A stretch of 64,000 nt of DNA, taken from NCBI GenBank assembly GCA_003255025.1, contig QANY01007306.1, forward strand, positions 1,784,707-1,848,706, given 5' to 3'. The stretch's first letter is position 1; every line of letters begins with the position of its first letter. This document shows, piece by piece, positions 37,130 to 49,249 of this stretch. Below the pieces are notes generated by a model. That model worked only from the letters and a program-made list of their open reading frames with translations, was not told the origin of the DNA and did no database searches. Made by a program: the position numbers and the translations under genes. Source of the DNA: Datisca glomerata (taxonomy: Eukaryota; Streptophyta; Magnoliopsida; Cucurbitales; Datiscaceae).

Positions 37130-39336
37130 AAAAATTCATACGATAACAAAAATGGAATCTTTTAGTAAAACAAAATCCCATTACGCTACGATAACAAAAC
37201 AAACTTTTTATTGAACAATCATTTTCAATCAGTCAGGATTCATTATGTATTTGTATATTAAATTAACAACATACAAGGTTCTGAATTATATACCTGTTGT
37301 AGTCTAAATCAAGCGTCCTGGCGAAATCAATCGATTCTCCGTTCCGACAAAATCGTTCCAACGATCAGCAAACTCCGAGATCCGCACGAAGATGTTTCAA
37401 GTCAATCCTCAATGCACTAGGATGTGTGTGGGCAAGTAGAATATAACGAAGACACTTTTCTACCTCTAGATGTACTCAACACATGATATCTAGAGATTTT
37501 ACTGAGAATGAATTTTGTGAGACGATTCTATAAAAGAACGTAACGATGATTCTTTTAGAGATTTTGATTAACTCTTAATCGTAGAAAAAATCACTTTTTG
37601 AGAACTTGTGTTCTTCTTTCAACTCTTGATTGATGAACTGATTCTCTGATTCATTCGATTGTTTAACTAATCAACTCTTGTCATTAGAATAAAATCTTTA
37701 TTTTATTCTAGATAATGACGTATAAGATATTTAGAGATAATTAAAAAATTTTAATTTTAAATTGTCCAATACTGTATAATGGTGCACAACTACATTGGCG
37801 CATGACACTGTAGTGTGGCATGAGACAGTACAATGCCTCACGGCACCACTATAGTGCTATGTGGCAATACGGTGTTGCACCCCACCTACTGTAGTGTCAC
37901 ATGACACTACAGTAGTCCATGTCAATCTCTAATACCCAATTAATGATTGACACATGGCAATTATTGTAAATTAAATATTATTTTAATCAGATAAATATCT
38001 AGATATCAGTTAATTCAAAATTAACATATCTGATTACTACTATCAACTAAATTATCTATTATTTCACAAATAACAGATTTCGTTGATCTAAAATATTATC
38101 TAATAATAATTTATTTATCTACATTTATAAATTAGATATTCTGTCTCATTTATCGATATTTAAAAAATAATCAATAATTATTTATATATATTAATTCCGA
38201 AAATTACATTTATATATATAAATAATTCAATTAATTAATTATTAATTATTTAATCACACATAATTATCTCATAATTATGTACTTGCCCTAGAATAAATTT
38301 TTTTTTGCAAGTTAGTCATTTTCTCATGTCCAGAAATATTCACACTCTAGACTGTTTAACATAGAGGTGACTTGGAGACCATGAACATATAATTCTAAGC
38401 TCCAATAAATAAGATTATTAATTAAACTATTTAATTAAATAATCTTATTTATTAATTCTATTAATACTCCACTATAAATGTGGAATTGCAGTCTTATAGA
38501 TTATAGATTATATTTACAGATTATTCTCGTGTAGTCTACTGGTATAATCATTTCATGTAGTTTTGTCCTCCAATTATTGGTTCGTAAATTAGAACAGATT
38601 AAAATTATCGTTTTATCCTTCTAATTACCTATTGATCCGTAAGTACCATTAATCCACTAAATTATAATCTTATTATAAATTTGAGCTCAATAACCATTCA
38701 ATTTCAGAATTACCACTTAAGGGAACCAATATACGATCCGTTAGAAAATCTTGGATTCTAAATCTTGTAAGATTATGTTCACAGCCATCCATATCACTGA
38801 ATCTCTAAAACAAAATTTATCATGTTTTACAAATAAACTTTAACGAGTGAATCAAAAGATGCAGTAGACATGTATAGAAGTTCATGATTACTCAAGATTC
38901 AAACTGATCTACATATGATCATCAAATCGATGTGTATTAAATTTTTATGATAATGACAGGTTGATAAATATATTAATTCACATATGTCCAGTCATATATA
39001 ATCTTTTTATATAAAGTACATTCACTAAGATGACTATCCACATCAATGATCCGGATCTAGATCACACGCATTCATAATATTTAGTGAATCGTACTAGCAA
39101 CTTTTCATTAAAGATTTCATACTTTAATATGTTGCTGACAATTTATTCATTATCTATGACCTTAATCCTCTCACAGTAAAACAAGATTATAGTCTCATTA
39201 ATGAATATAGAATTTTTAATTATTTATATAAATTATTCAACAATAATTTAAAAGAGTAATTATAAGAAAAATATAATCCTCATTAAATTTCATATCAAAA
39301 TGTCAATACACATTTTCTGAGAGCATAACCCCAACA
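37130..39336 (-). repeat. 5' LTR of A2
   Basis: Begins TGTTGGGGTTATGCTC at 39336 and stays colinear with 9578-7380 down to about 37140, where similarity fades. It includes the hairpin cluster at 37800-37915 with CTCACGGCAC. Confidence 0.8.
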
Positions 39337-39845
39337 CCATATTCATTAATTTTACCAACAATTCTCATACATGCACGAAAATGTGTACCAAGTTGAGCAT
39401 GTCTTCTTCACATGACACATAAATCATTAGTTTTTTCAAGTAATAATTCTGATTACATTAAAATGCCAATTAAAGTAAACTTATACGATAATGTAACGAA
39501 ACATTTTTGGGTGACTATGAAATTTAATAAGTTTGACACAAGAAAAATGTTGAAGACTAGGTGGCAAATACTTGTCAAAAGATCTTTGTAACTAATCGTG
39601 TGTGGGAGATTTTCATTTATTATTAGGGATTTATATTGGGTCATATGGGATTTCTCCACTTTCTCCCTCGATCAATAAAATCATTCCTATTTATTCTGTA
39701 TGGGTGTTTTGAACCATAACAAATCAAACCTAAATTAGAAACATTATTTTCATCAACATGTCACATAAAATGCTACACTGTGTGTAATCAGAAGTTCATA
39801 AAAAAGAACATTTTGATGCTACTTAGCTTTAATTAAATTATGGGA
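39337..39845. other. Intergenic
   Basis: AT-rich, no gene or repeat recognised. Confidence 0.5.
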
Positions 39846-39968
39846 TATTCTCATCCTCAATTTTCACTTTTTGTGCTTAATAAAATGAATTTCAATTAAT
39901 TTACTCATGACAATATAAGTTATTACAGTGGTTAAGTCCTCACAATCACAAAAATAAAATCATGAATT
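39846..39968 (+). repeat. 123-bp direct repeat, left copy
   Basis: Matches 44541-44663 without gaps and with 9 mismatches by my count. Its right edge joins directly to the middle of a copia gag frame. Confidence 0.9.
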
Positions 39969-40615
39969 GTGTCTTGTTGCACAGTACGGTACTTCAGCTG
40001 AAGTTTGGAACTATTTGGACAAAAGCTTAAGCCAATCAAAAGCTTGATTGATGCAATTAAAGAAAAGTCTTCAGACAGAAACTAAAGGTAACCTATCAAT
40101 TACTGATTTTTGTGAGAAAATCGAAAAAATTACAGATTCTTTAGTTGCTACAGGATGTCCAATCTCAAAACAAGATTTGATTTTGAATATTATGAAGGGT
40201 TTGGGACCATAATATAACCCTCTAGTGGTCAATATAACCTCAAGAACTTATGATATATAAGTAGGGGAAACACCGTCCCTTCTTATGTGTCATGAAAACA
40301 GGCTTGAGAGACAATTGGTACTAAGTGACAATGTAGTGATAATGAGTGTGAATTTGACTACCAACTATGGAAATAAAAGACGTTCTTTTAGTAATCAACA
40401 AAGTTTCAGTGGAGGAGCACAAAATTACTCTCAACAAAACAACAATAATACACAACAGTTCTTTAACAAGAATAACCATCAAGGATTCAGAGGTGGCTTT
40501 AGTGGAGAAAGGTGGAGGCAGAAATGTAGAGGTGGAAAGATCATTTTCCAAGTTTGTGGCAAGATAGGTCATTCCGCAAGTATATGTTACTATCGGTATG
40601 AGAAAGCATCTTAGC
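39969..40615 (+). pseudogene. D gag, 5'-truncated
   Basis: Readable from CLVAQYGTSAEVWNYLDKSL, then ITDFCEKIEKITDSLVATGC and LILNIMKGLGP, with stops replacing Arg/Ser-type codons near 40048 and 40210. The tail is Asn/Gln/Gly-rich. The zinc knuckle near 40545-40590 reads FQVCGKIGHSASIC, so the first zinc-binding Cys is replaced by Phe. Confidence 0.82.
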
Positions 40616-40734
40616 AAAATTTCCATGCCTCAAACAGTGGGAACAAATTCAATCAGTTTGGAAACTCAAGAAACTTAGCAAACCCTTCAGTCTTTATGGT
40701 GTCACCATCGGCATACATTACCTCACCAGACTCA

Positions 40735-42215
40735 ATCTTTGACCAATCTTGGTATGCAGATAGTGCTGCTACCAACCATGTGACCTTTGATCTTGCAAAC
40801 CTTAGCCTACCTCAAGAATATACAGGATCTGAAAAGATTGCAGTTGGAAATGGTTGGTGCTTGCACATTACTCACGTAGGTTCATCTTTGCTTCCCTAAA
40901 ACGTTTTTCCTTTAAAATTCAATTCTTTACTTAGGGTGTATGATATAAATCTAATTAGCATATCAAAATTAACTAATGATAATGATGTTTATGTTGAATT
41001 TCATGCTGATATTTGCTTGGTAAAGCACAAGGCGAGAGGAACTCTTCTTTTGCGAGGAATACTTAAAGTTGGTCTTTATCTACTGGTGTACTCAAATGTA
41101 AAGAACCCTTCAGCTCAACGCATCTTTGTTTAATATGTTCTTCCTGTCCAAAGTGAAAAATGTAATCTATCTTCCATTTGTCAAATTGATAAGCCTGCTT
41201 ATCATTCTTTGTATAACAGTACATCAATTTCAAATAATACAGACTCTTTCTTTTCTGAGCATATTGGTTTATAATCTACTTGTTCTGCTGAAAATACTCT
41301 TGATTTTTCTGTTGTTAATACTAGTTCTATAGACTGTAATAATTATACTTTAATGACTGATATATGGCACAAGAGACTAGGACACCCAACACAGAATATC
41401 CTTGATAAGGTTCTTAGATCCTACAATATTATACCAAAGAAAATACATGGTTTATGTGTAGCATGCCAAAAAGGAAAAAGCCATAGTCTACATTTTCCTA
41501 ACTCAGAGTTCATCTCCTTTAAGCCTTTTAGTTTTCACATACTTGTGGGGATGCTCACCTATAGCACAAAAGAAGGTGTTAGGTTACATCTCATTTCTAA
41601 ATGACTATAGTTGATTCACCTGGATTATTTCTCTAAAGCTTAAATTTGAAACACTTCAGGTGTTCAACTCATTTAAAACATTGGCTGAAAAACAGCTTGA
41701 AAGACCAATCAAGACTCTCCAATCTGACTAGGGTGGGTAGTTCAGAGTATTTGTGTGCCTTCTTAAAAAATATGAGATAAAATTCAGGCATCCTTGCCCC
41801 GACATTCACTTGCAATATGGTAAAATAGAGAGGAAACGTAGACATATAGTAGAGACAAGTTTAACTTTCCTTGCCCAAGCCAAACTTCCTTTATCCTTTT
41901 GGTGGGAGGCATTCCAAACTTCCCTATATCTAATAAATAGACTGCCAACTAGTGTCTTAAACTTTGAAACACCATATCAAAGGTTGTTTATTAGGACATC
42001 TTACTACAATAACCAAAAAGTTTTTTTTTTCATGTACATGTTTTCCACTCCTTTGGCCATATAAAAAATCTAAGTTTGATTTCCATTTTGAAATGCGTGT
42101 CTTCCTTGGATACTCATCCTATCATAAAGGGTTTAAATGCCTACATCCTTCTGGAAATATTTATAAATCAGGAAATGTGATTTTTGATGAACTAGTATTT
42201 CCCTATGCTTCTTAG
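40735..42215 (+). pseudogene. D protease and integrase (broken)
   Basis: The protease active site region WYADSAATNHVT has Ala where the family has Gly (DSG). GAG-pre-integrase IWHKRLGHPTQNILDKVL with CVACQKGKSH is at 41370-41485. The core is frameshifted; TLQSD near 41715 holds a catalytic Asp. The C-terminal part has PLSFWWEAFQTSLYLINRLP and VFLGYSSYHKGFKCLHPSG. Confidence 0.8.
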
Positions 42216-42739
42216 ACTGATTCTTAACCTAAACTATCAGCAAAACATTATTCACCTCCTACTCTTGTTTCTGAGTTCTGTCTTAGTTTGGTACTTCTCC
42301 TTCAAATAATTCACATTTGGACTCCAATAATGGAAGAACATCTAAGGATTCCACACAAAATAACAGTTTCAGACCTGAGTCCTCATCTCAGCAGAATTCA
42401 GCATCAAAAAGTAAATCTACATCAGGGTAACTCACTTCCTATTTCTCAACGTGTCTTTGATTTTAGCCAAATGTTGACTTTCCTTCTATTTCATAAAATT
42501 TAGCAGTAGATATTAGTGTTCTTATTGTTAGACCACTCTCTAGTAATAACTCTACTACTTCTAGACCTGTAATTTAACATCTTTCTCACAATTCACATCA
42601 GATGATCACTAGAGGTAAAATTGGTATTCTAAAACCAAAGGCTTACACTACTACTAAGCATCCATGTCCAACCATTGACCGACCTTATGAATCTAAAATA
42701 GTTAAGTAAGCACTAACCCTTCCAAACTCGAAGTAAGCC

Positions 42740-43420
42740 ATGATTGACGTGTATAATGCACTTCTCAAGAATAACACTTGAGAACTCACTCCCTACTCAC
42801 CAGTAATGTCTTTGGTAGGAATCAAATGGGGTTTTAAACTCTAGCTTAATCCTGATGGGAGCCTTTCTAAACATTAGGCTAGGCTTGTAATAACTAAGGG
42901 GTTTCATAAAACCCCAGGTATTGACTTTACTCAGACATTTAGTCCAGTAATCAAACCTGTCACTGTGAGGGTAATTCTTCATTTAACATTATCTAGTAAC
43001 TGGCAGATCAAACAACTAGACATAAATAATGTTTTTCTGAATGGTTTTCTTAGTGAAACACTTTATATGCCAACAACCTAAAAGGTTTATGACCTAACGA
43101 GACCTCACCATATTTGTAAGTTTAAAAAAGTTTTATATAGATTGAAACAGGCCCCTAGAGCCTGGTATGATAGGCTCAAGAATGTTCTGTTGTAAGCATG
43201 TTCAATATCTATTGGTATATGAATTTTGGTAAGCATGTTCTATATCTACTGGCATATGAATTTTGGTAAGCATGTTCTATATCTACTGGTATATGTAGAT
43301 GATATACTTTTAACAGGAAGCAGTGGGAACCTAATTAAGCAGCTTGTTGATTATCTGCATAAAACCTTTGCATTGAAAGATTTTGGAGAAGTGAAAAATG
43401 AATATTTTTAACTCAAACCA
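42740..43420 (+). pseudogene. D reverse transcriptase (broken)
   Basis: [20 protein letters not shown] holds the first catalytic Asp near 43020, and [19 protein letters not shown] follows. The YVDD box is at 43292-43303 in LVYVDDILLTGSSGN. Immediately before it a 37-bp unit is present three times (43192-43295), shifting the frame. Confidence 0.82.
43192..43295 (+). repeat. 37-bp tandem triplication in D RT
   Basis: Units beginning GTAAGCATGTTC start at 43192, 43229 and 43266. The last is partial and runs into the YVDD codons. Confidence 0.9.
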
Positions 43421-43573
43421 AATACATTACTAATCTATTAAAGAAAACCAAAATGGAGGGTACCAAACCAGCCTCTTCACATGCCTCTGCATTTGTTCAC
43501 CTAAATCTATCTGAAAGGGAACTTATGCAAGACATTATAATGTTTAGAAGCACCATAGGTGCATTGCAATATC

Positions 43574-43611
43574 TTTCCATTACTAGGCCCCATTTCCATT
43601 ACTAGGCCCCA
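43574..43611 (+). repeat. 19-bp tandem duplication in D
   Basis: TTTCCATTACTAGGCCCCA occurs at 43574 and again at 43593. Confidence 0.88.
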
Positions 43612-43739
43612 TATAAGCTTTATTCTCAATAAACTCTGTCAATTCATTCACCAACTAACCCTGATTCACTAGCAGGCATGTAAGAGACTCTTGAGGTATC
43701 TCAAAGGCACCATCATTGAAGGTTTATCCTTGAAACCAT

Positions 43740-44190
43740 CCTCTAAACATGTTAAAGCATTTCTGTCTCAGATTGGGCAGGAGATAACAATGATAGAAAA
43801 TCAACAGGAGCATACCTAATCTTCCTTGGAGGCAATCTTATAGGGCCCTTACATAAAAAGCGAGTATAGGGCCCTTGCTAATGCTGCTTCAGAATTACAA
43901 TGGTTCGAAAGTCTTCTATGTGAACTTGGTCTTTTCTATTCACAGCCCCCAGTTCTGTGGTGTAACAATATTAATGCTTTAGCACTTGCATCTAACCTTG
44001 TCCTCCATGATAGGACAAAGCATGTGGAGATAGATGTCCATTTCATAAGGGATAAAGTTCAGCAAAATCAATTGGCAGTCAGGTTTGTACCTTCAGTAGA
44101 GCAGCTAGCTTATTTTCTCACCAAACCTCTCTCAACTCCTAGATTCACCTATCTAAAGGATAAGCTTCAGGTCAAAACCTCACCCTTTAA
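43740..44190 (+). pseudogene. D RNase H (broken)
   Basis: SEYRALANAASELQWFESLL, CNNINALALASNLVLHDRTK and HVEIDVHFIRDKVQQ are the conserved copia RNase H blocks, ending in LAYFLTKPLSTPRFTYLKDK just before the purine tract. Confidence 0.82.
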
Positions 44191-44209
44191 CTTGAGGGGG
44201 GGGGGGGGG

Positions 44210-44540
44210 TCAAGGCACTGCCTCATCATGTCAATGGCTCACTTGATCATGTCAAGGAATCATCATTGAGGGAACTTACTGAGATCACATAGACAGTTTG
44301 AAAGTAACCCATTACTGTCAAACTGAGTTACTAGCTAACAACTTCAGTAAACTTTTAGCTTCTGTTGGCTAGATCTATCTCCCTCTAACTGAATGATGTA
44401 AGATCTGTGCCTTGTGTGTAAAATGTGATATATACAAATGAGAAATATCAGCATCAATATCAAGTAAGATTTGAGAGCTTCATTTGAGTGTTTCAAACTT
44501 CTTTCTTCTTGATGTCAAGACTTTAGTCTCAAGACAATGT
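44210..44540 (+). repeat. Presumptive 3' LTR of D
   Basis: Follows the G-rich purine tract and ends near CTCAAGACA. It contains a TATA-like TGATATATACAAATG around 44430. No 5' partner exists in the window, so its limits are inferred. Confidence 0.5.
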
Positions 44541-44663
44541 TATTCTCATCCTCAATTTTCACTTTTTGTGCTTAATGAAATGAATTTCAATTAATTTACT
44601 CCTGACAACATAGATTATTACAGTGGTTAAGTTCTCACACTCATAAATATAAAATCATGAATT
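44541..44663 (+). repeat. 123-bp direct repeat, right copy
   Basis: Gap-free partner of 39846-39968, lying just after the presumptive 3' LTR. Confidence 0.9.
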
Positions 44664-46211
44664 TGAGTCGTAATATCTCTCTAAACATGGTAAAAATTAC
44701 AAAAAAAAAATCTTCTCATTGATTAAAAGGAGCAATAATGCTCTAAAATGAAAATTTCACAACCTTCAGTCAATTCCCCCAAATTATGTCGAATTGCATA
44801 TCCATGCTGTCAAGTTCAATCTCATAATGGTCATATTTTCTGTCCATTTATTAGTATAAAATTTAAAATATGGAGGGAAAAATTTTGAATGAGTAAAACC
44901 AAGTGTTACTGATTTGAAGAGTTATATTATGGGCATCTTTTTATTTTTTAAACTGCATCATTTCAAACAATTAAAGTGAGTAGCATGCGAATGTGACTAT
45001 TCGCATCAATAGGTCTATGTAATAGTAAGATTGATGAAAATTTTCATAATTTTCTCACTGAATTTTATATTTTCATATTTGCATTTTGTGTATGATCACG
45101 GATCATAGTTACGTTTACTAGCTAATTTAATTGAATTGGAGTTCAACTCAATTTTCATTTGAATTTGTTATATCACGTGAGACAGTTGTTGATTGTATCG
45201 CGTTCTGTGTAGAGAGTAAAATTGTCTTAATAACACGTTCATGCTGGCCTCCATATTATTTCTAATTTTTGTTATTGTAAAAAAATTGAGTCGGTTCTTT
45301 TACTTTTCAATATTGTAAGCATATTTCATACGACGTAGGTCAATTTTGCTAACAATTCTCAGATGGTATTCCCATTTTTTTCTGTCGAGGGCTAAGCAAT
45401 TTTGGTCGTTTAGGGAACTACAAGTGTTGAGAAAGTATATTACCAAAAGGTGGTTGAAGATGAAAATAGAATTTTGAACAAGTATCCAATTAAGAGTAAG
45501 AAAGAAGACAAATTCAAGTCAAATACTTGGATATAACTCAACATATAGACGAAAAAGTGATTCAACTATCTATGTATTCTTTGGTCTTACGTATACATTG
45601 CCCACGCAATGCATTACGTGATGTTTTTTTTCCTCCTTTTTAGGAATTGAAGGTTAAAAGAAAATCCTACAGAAATTAGCACTTGATTTTTTTTTTGTGT
45701 GAAAATATTGATTCTACAAAGGATTAAGAAATAGACTATAGCAAAATATTTTTTTTTTGTGTAGTAAGAAAAATTAGTCAAAATAAATGGGAGAATTTTT
45801 TGTTCCCATGACCTTTGAGATTCTTAATTTTTTTTAATTCTTTATAAAAAAATCCATAAGGAAGAGTCTTCAATCTCAATTTGGTTCACACTCAAGGCCG
45901 ATGTGAAATGGTATTATTATGGCGGCATTTTTTAGCAGAGAGGGAATAAAGCAAATTGGTTGCCGTAGGGATGGTAAAAATATTTGTGAGTATTTGATTT
46001 AATGAGTGAGTTTAAAATATTATATAGATGTATGAGTATTTATTAGGTGAATATTTTTTTGTTAAAACTATTAGGAACTTGGTCTTCTCATACGGAAAGA
46101 TTAGTGATAGGATTACTTTCTCCTTAATATCTCTTAATCAACATACCAACTCGTCCAATTTTTCATATCAGAGGTGAAAGAAAATAAAATCACTTTACAA
46201 ATATATATAAT

Positions 46212-46252
<41 letters not shown>

Positions 46253-46812
46253 CTGCAGCTAATTTAGTTCACTACCTTAAATCTTTGTAACAAAAGTAAT
46301 ATTTTGTTGTTTTATAGTGCACAACGTTACTATAATAAGACAATGCACGTGACTTGAAACCACATATTCACGTTATAGTTAAAAATTTATTTATTATATT
46401 TAAGTTTGTAGTTTACACTTGACATATATGTCATAAACTGTCAATTCATAATATTGATAAGTACTAAAATATTTCATAATATGACATTATATTAAACTCG
46501 CACTTAAATACTGGATATGATTATGATCAACTGACAATTTAGAATTGTGATAAGAACTACAATATTGTAGAGTATACCAATATATTCAAACTCACATTTA
46601 AAAAAATAGAATAAGGAGAGTATTTATATTGTAACATATTTATTTAATACTATTAGAATAATATTATTATTCAAAACACGAAAAGTAAACAATAAAAAAT
46701 AAAATGAAAGAAAAACAGACATTTGTGCATCAACTCTAATAAATATCCATTGTGTACCCATTATGGTACTCATTATCTTAATGAGTGTTACCCACGTAAA
46801 TGATTTTTCCGA
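44664..46812. other. Intergenic
   Basis: AT-rich; no reading frame recognised. Holds an (AT) run at 46216-46251. Confidence 0.5.
46216..46251. repeat. AT dinucleotide microsatellite
   Basis: About 18 uninterrupted AT units. Confidence 0.95.
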
Positions 46813-47143
46813 TGAGTGAAAATCTATTATGAATGAACAATAAAGAGAATTTAATGAGAGACATAATGAGAGAATAAGAATTCGAAAAGCTTTTGTTTTC
46901 TTATATTCAATTGATTTTTGGGGTTGTACATGCTCATATTTATACATGAAAGTGATAATTAAATAAAGATAAATCATCATGTTATGTTGCACACAATGAG
47001 GAACCAGTAAACATTTTCGAGAAATATTCTCTTCGATGATCCCCTTCATAATCGTTTGGCTGATCCTACGGCCTGTATTTCATTAGTTCTTTGATTCTTT
47101 GGTCTAGATCTTACCATGTATAAGGTAAGATTATGACTGTTCA
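46813..47143 (-). repeat. 3' LTR of the gypsy element
   Basis: Colinear with 54590-54924, sharing TGAGAGAATAAGAATT and TTCGATGATCC blocks. Confidence 0.88.
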
Positions 47144-47447
47144 TTGACCTCCATTACACTCAACAAACTCTTATTTGTTGAAGTGTAATGATTATCATTT
47201 CTTATTCAGACTTTACATTTGTCGTTTACTGTGCTCACACGCTTCTTGGAAATATGCGACGTAGCTTTATAGGAAACTTTACGATTGTTTATTGTCAGTA
47301 GTGATTTTTCCTTTTCTTTTACCGTTACATCTTCCTATTTCTGTTTACAAATGTTTCTTGGACAAATGCAATGCGGTTCTCGAGCAGCTTTCTATCAGTG
47401 ATGATTACTACTTTTTGTCATTCCTTCATACTTAGTAATATTTTAAT

Positions 47448-48037
47448 ATGTATTTCTTTCACACTATTATTCATCATAATGCCCTTCAAGATCATCAGTT
47501 GCTTCGTGAACATGCTATGATGGTCCTCCAGAATGAAGTCACTGAGAGTCGTGGTTTCATTATTGGACTTCAGGCCGAGATCGAGCAGTTAAAGAAGACT
47601 GAGGTTGAGCTACGAGAAACTATGGATAAGCAGGGTCGAGAAGAAGTTGTGCGAAGGTGGAGAACCTCAAAGTAGAAGAATATCTTAAAGCAGCTGAAGG
47701 GTTTTTGGTGGTAGCTGAGCAAGCTAAGGTTCTAGCAATGGAGGAGAAGGATAAGGAAATTGGGGAGGAGTATCAAGCTCTTTTTTATGAAGCTAACTGG
47801 ATGATCTATAACTTGAGCTATAGAGATGGTTCATCGAATGCTCCTCCCAGAAAGCCCCTTTGTGACTTGTCTCCTGAGGTCCAGGCTGAAGTCAACAGTC
47901 CCATAGAGGATGTGGTCATCAGTCATGTTGAAGCCGATGCTGATCAAACTACCGCTGCCAACCCCAATGAAGGCGAGGCTGCCAATGCTGCTGCCAATGC
48001 TGAAGATGCCACTATTGACCCAATAATTATTTCTTAG
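47448..48037 (+). pseudogene. Antisense coiled-coil frame in the gypsy element
   Basis: Two overlapping plus-strand frames (47448-47675 and 47657-48037) join by a single-base shift near 47650. Together they give about 195 residues: a heptad-rich region (LQAEIEQLKKTEVELRE, VEEYLKAAEGFLVVAEQA), then EEYQALFYEANWMIYNLSY, PLCDLSPEVQAEV and an Ala/Asn/Glu-rich acidic C-terminus ending in a stop. It lies opposite to gag-pol between integrase and the 3' LTR. Tat-lineage elements such as Grande are known to carry an extra antisense gene in this region; its function is unknown. The codon usage and length make a chance frame unlikely. A host gene fragment captured by the element is the alternative. The upstream part of the frame is not seen. 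Confidence 0.6.
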
Positions 48038-48039
48038 CG

Positions 48040-48120
48040 CTTTTACATTTCTTTTTCTTTTCTTTTTCTTTTTTGCGATTTTTCTTTTTCTTTTTTGTAT
48101 TTTTCAATTTATCAATTAGA
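48040..48120 (+). other. Polypyrimidine tract
   Basis: Runs of TTTCTTTTTC directly after the antisense frame. Confidence 0.7.
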
Positions 48121-48239
48121 AAAGAATTGAATTTAGAATTTCTTTTTCGTTGAGTTTTCTTTTCGCTACATTTCAATTTCTCCCCAAAGACTTGGAAATT
48201 TTTTGAGATTTTTCAACTACGATCCGTTTTCGAGGACTT

Positions 48240-49110
48240 GAGCTAAATTTTAGGATTTTCCTAGTGAACACTTCTGGTCCATTATTAAACACTTAGGAAA
48301 CTTTTAACCTTCCTTTGAGAGGAAACAAGTACTTGTAAACAATTGTAAGCCTTAATTTCCCTTTGAGAACAACTACCACCATAGCAGAATCTGATCCCAA
48401 GAGCTTGTACAACTTTAAACTTCAGTTCTCCATTGAGAATAATTTCTTCCATAGTATAACCCGTTCTTAAGAACTTTTGTTCTGTAGAGCTTTAAGCCTA
48501 AATTTTCTTTAGGGAACAAATGCTTTTCATTCCATGGTCCGTTCTCAAGTACTTTAGTTTTGATTCAGAACTGCTTTGATTCACTCCAATTTTCTTTAGA
48601 GAACGTATATACTCTCAAGGACTTAGGTTCATTATAGAATCATGACTCCAATTTCCTTTTGAGAGCATGCGCTCATTGTAGTGTCGCCCACTCTTAATGA
48701 CTAAGGTTCATTGTAGAACCATGGCATGGGTTTTCTTTAGAGAGCAGGGACACATTATAGTGTCGTTCACTCTCGAAGACTTAGGTTCATTGTAGAACCA
48801 TAACCTCAGTTTCTTTTAGAGAGAAAGGGCCCATTATAGTGTCGCATACTCTCAAGGACTTAGGTTCATTATAGAACTATAGCCCTTATTTTCTTTAGAG
48901 AGCAGAGGCCTATTGTAGTGTCGCCCACTCTCAAGGACTTCGGTTCATTATAGAGCAAATGGCCATGATTTCCTTTAGAGAGCAGATGCCCATTGTAGTG
49001 GCACCCACTCTAAAGGAATTAGGTTCATTGTACAACCATGGGCTCAGTTTCCTTGGATATTCGTTGAAGTACAATCTGGTCTCAAGAACTTTGGTTCATC
49101 ATAGAACCAT
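48240..49110. repeat. 79-bp tandem array in gypsy 3' region
   Basis: The block GGTTCATT recurs at 48626, 48705, 48784, 48863, 48942, 49022 and, after a shorter spacing, near 49093, a period of 79 or 80 bp. Each unit also has CTCAAGGACTTAGG and ATTGTAGTGTCG blocks. Upstream to 48240 more decayed units are visible. Confidence 0.9.
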
Positions 49111-49249
49111 GGCCTAAATTTCGTTGTCGTTTGCTGGAGAAGAGAGAGATTACACCAAGTATTTTACATGGAAAACCCTTGTGGGATAAAAACCACGAAA
49201 AAATATTCACCATAATAAGTTTACAATTCAGACAAAATATATTTTTAGA

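Larger units (their letters stand above)
30169..39336 (-). mobile_element. Copia element A2
   Basis: Same family as A1, but with coding remnants. On the minus strand the 5' LTR runs from 39336 to about 37130, then about 1.8 kb of leader, gag (35270-34442), protease and GAG-pre-integrase (34441-33974), integrase, RT (about 32940-32200), RNase H (32053-31823), purine tract GGCAAGAAGGAGA, and a 3' LTR (31686-30169). The 3' LTR lacks its last 180 bp or so, and about 510 bp are deleted inside. No target duplication can be checked because the left end is lost. The assumption that both LTRs belong to one insertion is supported by order and orientation. Confidence 0.8.
39969..44540 (+). mobile_element. 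Copia element D, 5'-truncated
   Basis: Gag is entered in mid-domain at 39969, with no 5' LTR, primer site or gag start before it. Protease, integrase, RT and RNase H follow in copia order, then a purine tract ending in 14 G (44196-44209) and a presumptive 3' LTR from about 44210 to ...CTCAAGACA near 44536. The gag and protease resemble the RE1/Retrofit-like group. All frames carry stops. Confidence 0.82.

Noticed and set aside
39900..39968. tRNA-derived SINE (GTGGTTAAG...ATGAATT) in the 123-bp repeats
   Set aside because: The A- and B-box resemblance is partial and the segment lacks a SINE tail.
46624..47049. 141-codon minus-strand frame and a 75-codon relative at 54713-54940
   Set aside because: Both lie largely in the gypsy LTRs and simply reflect the LTR duplication.
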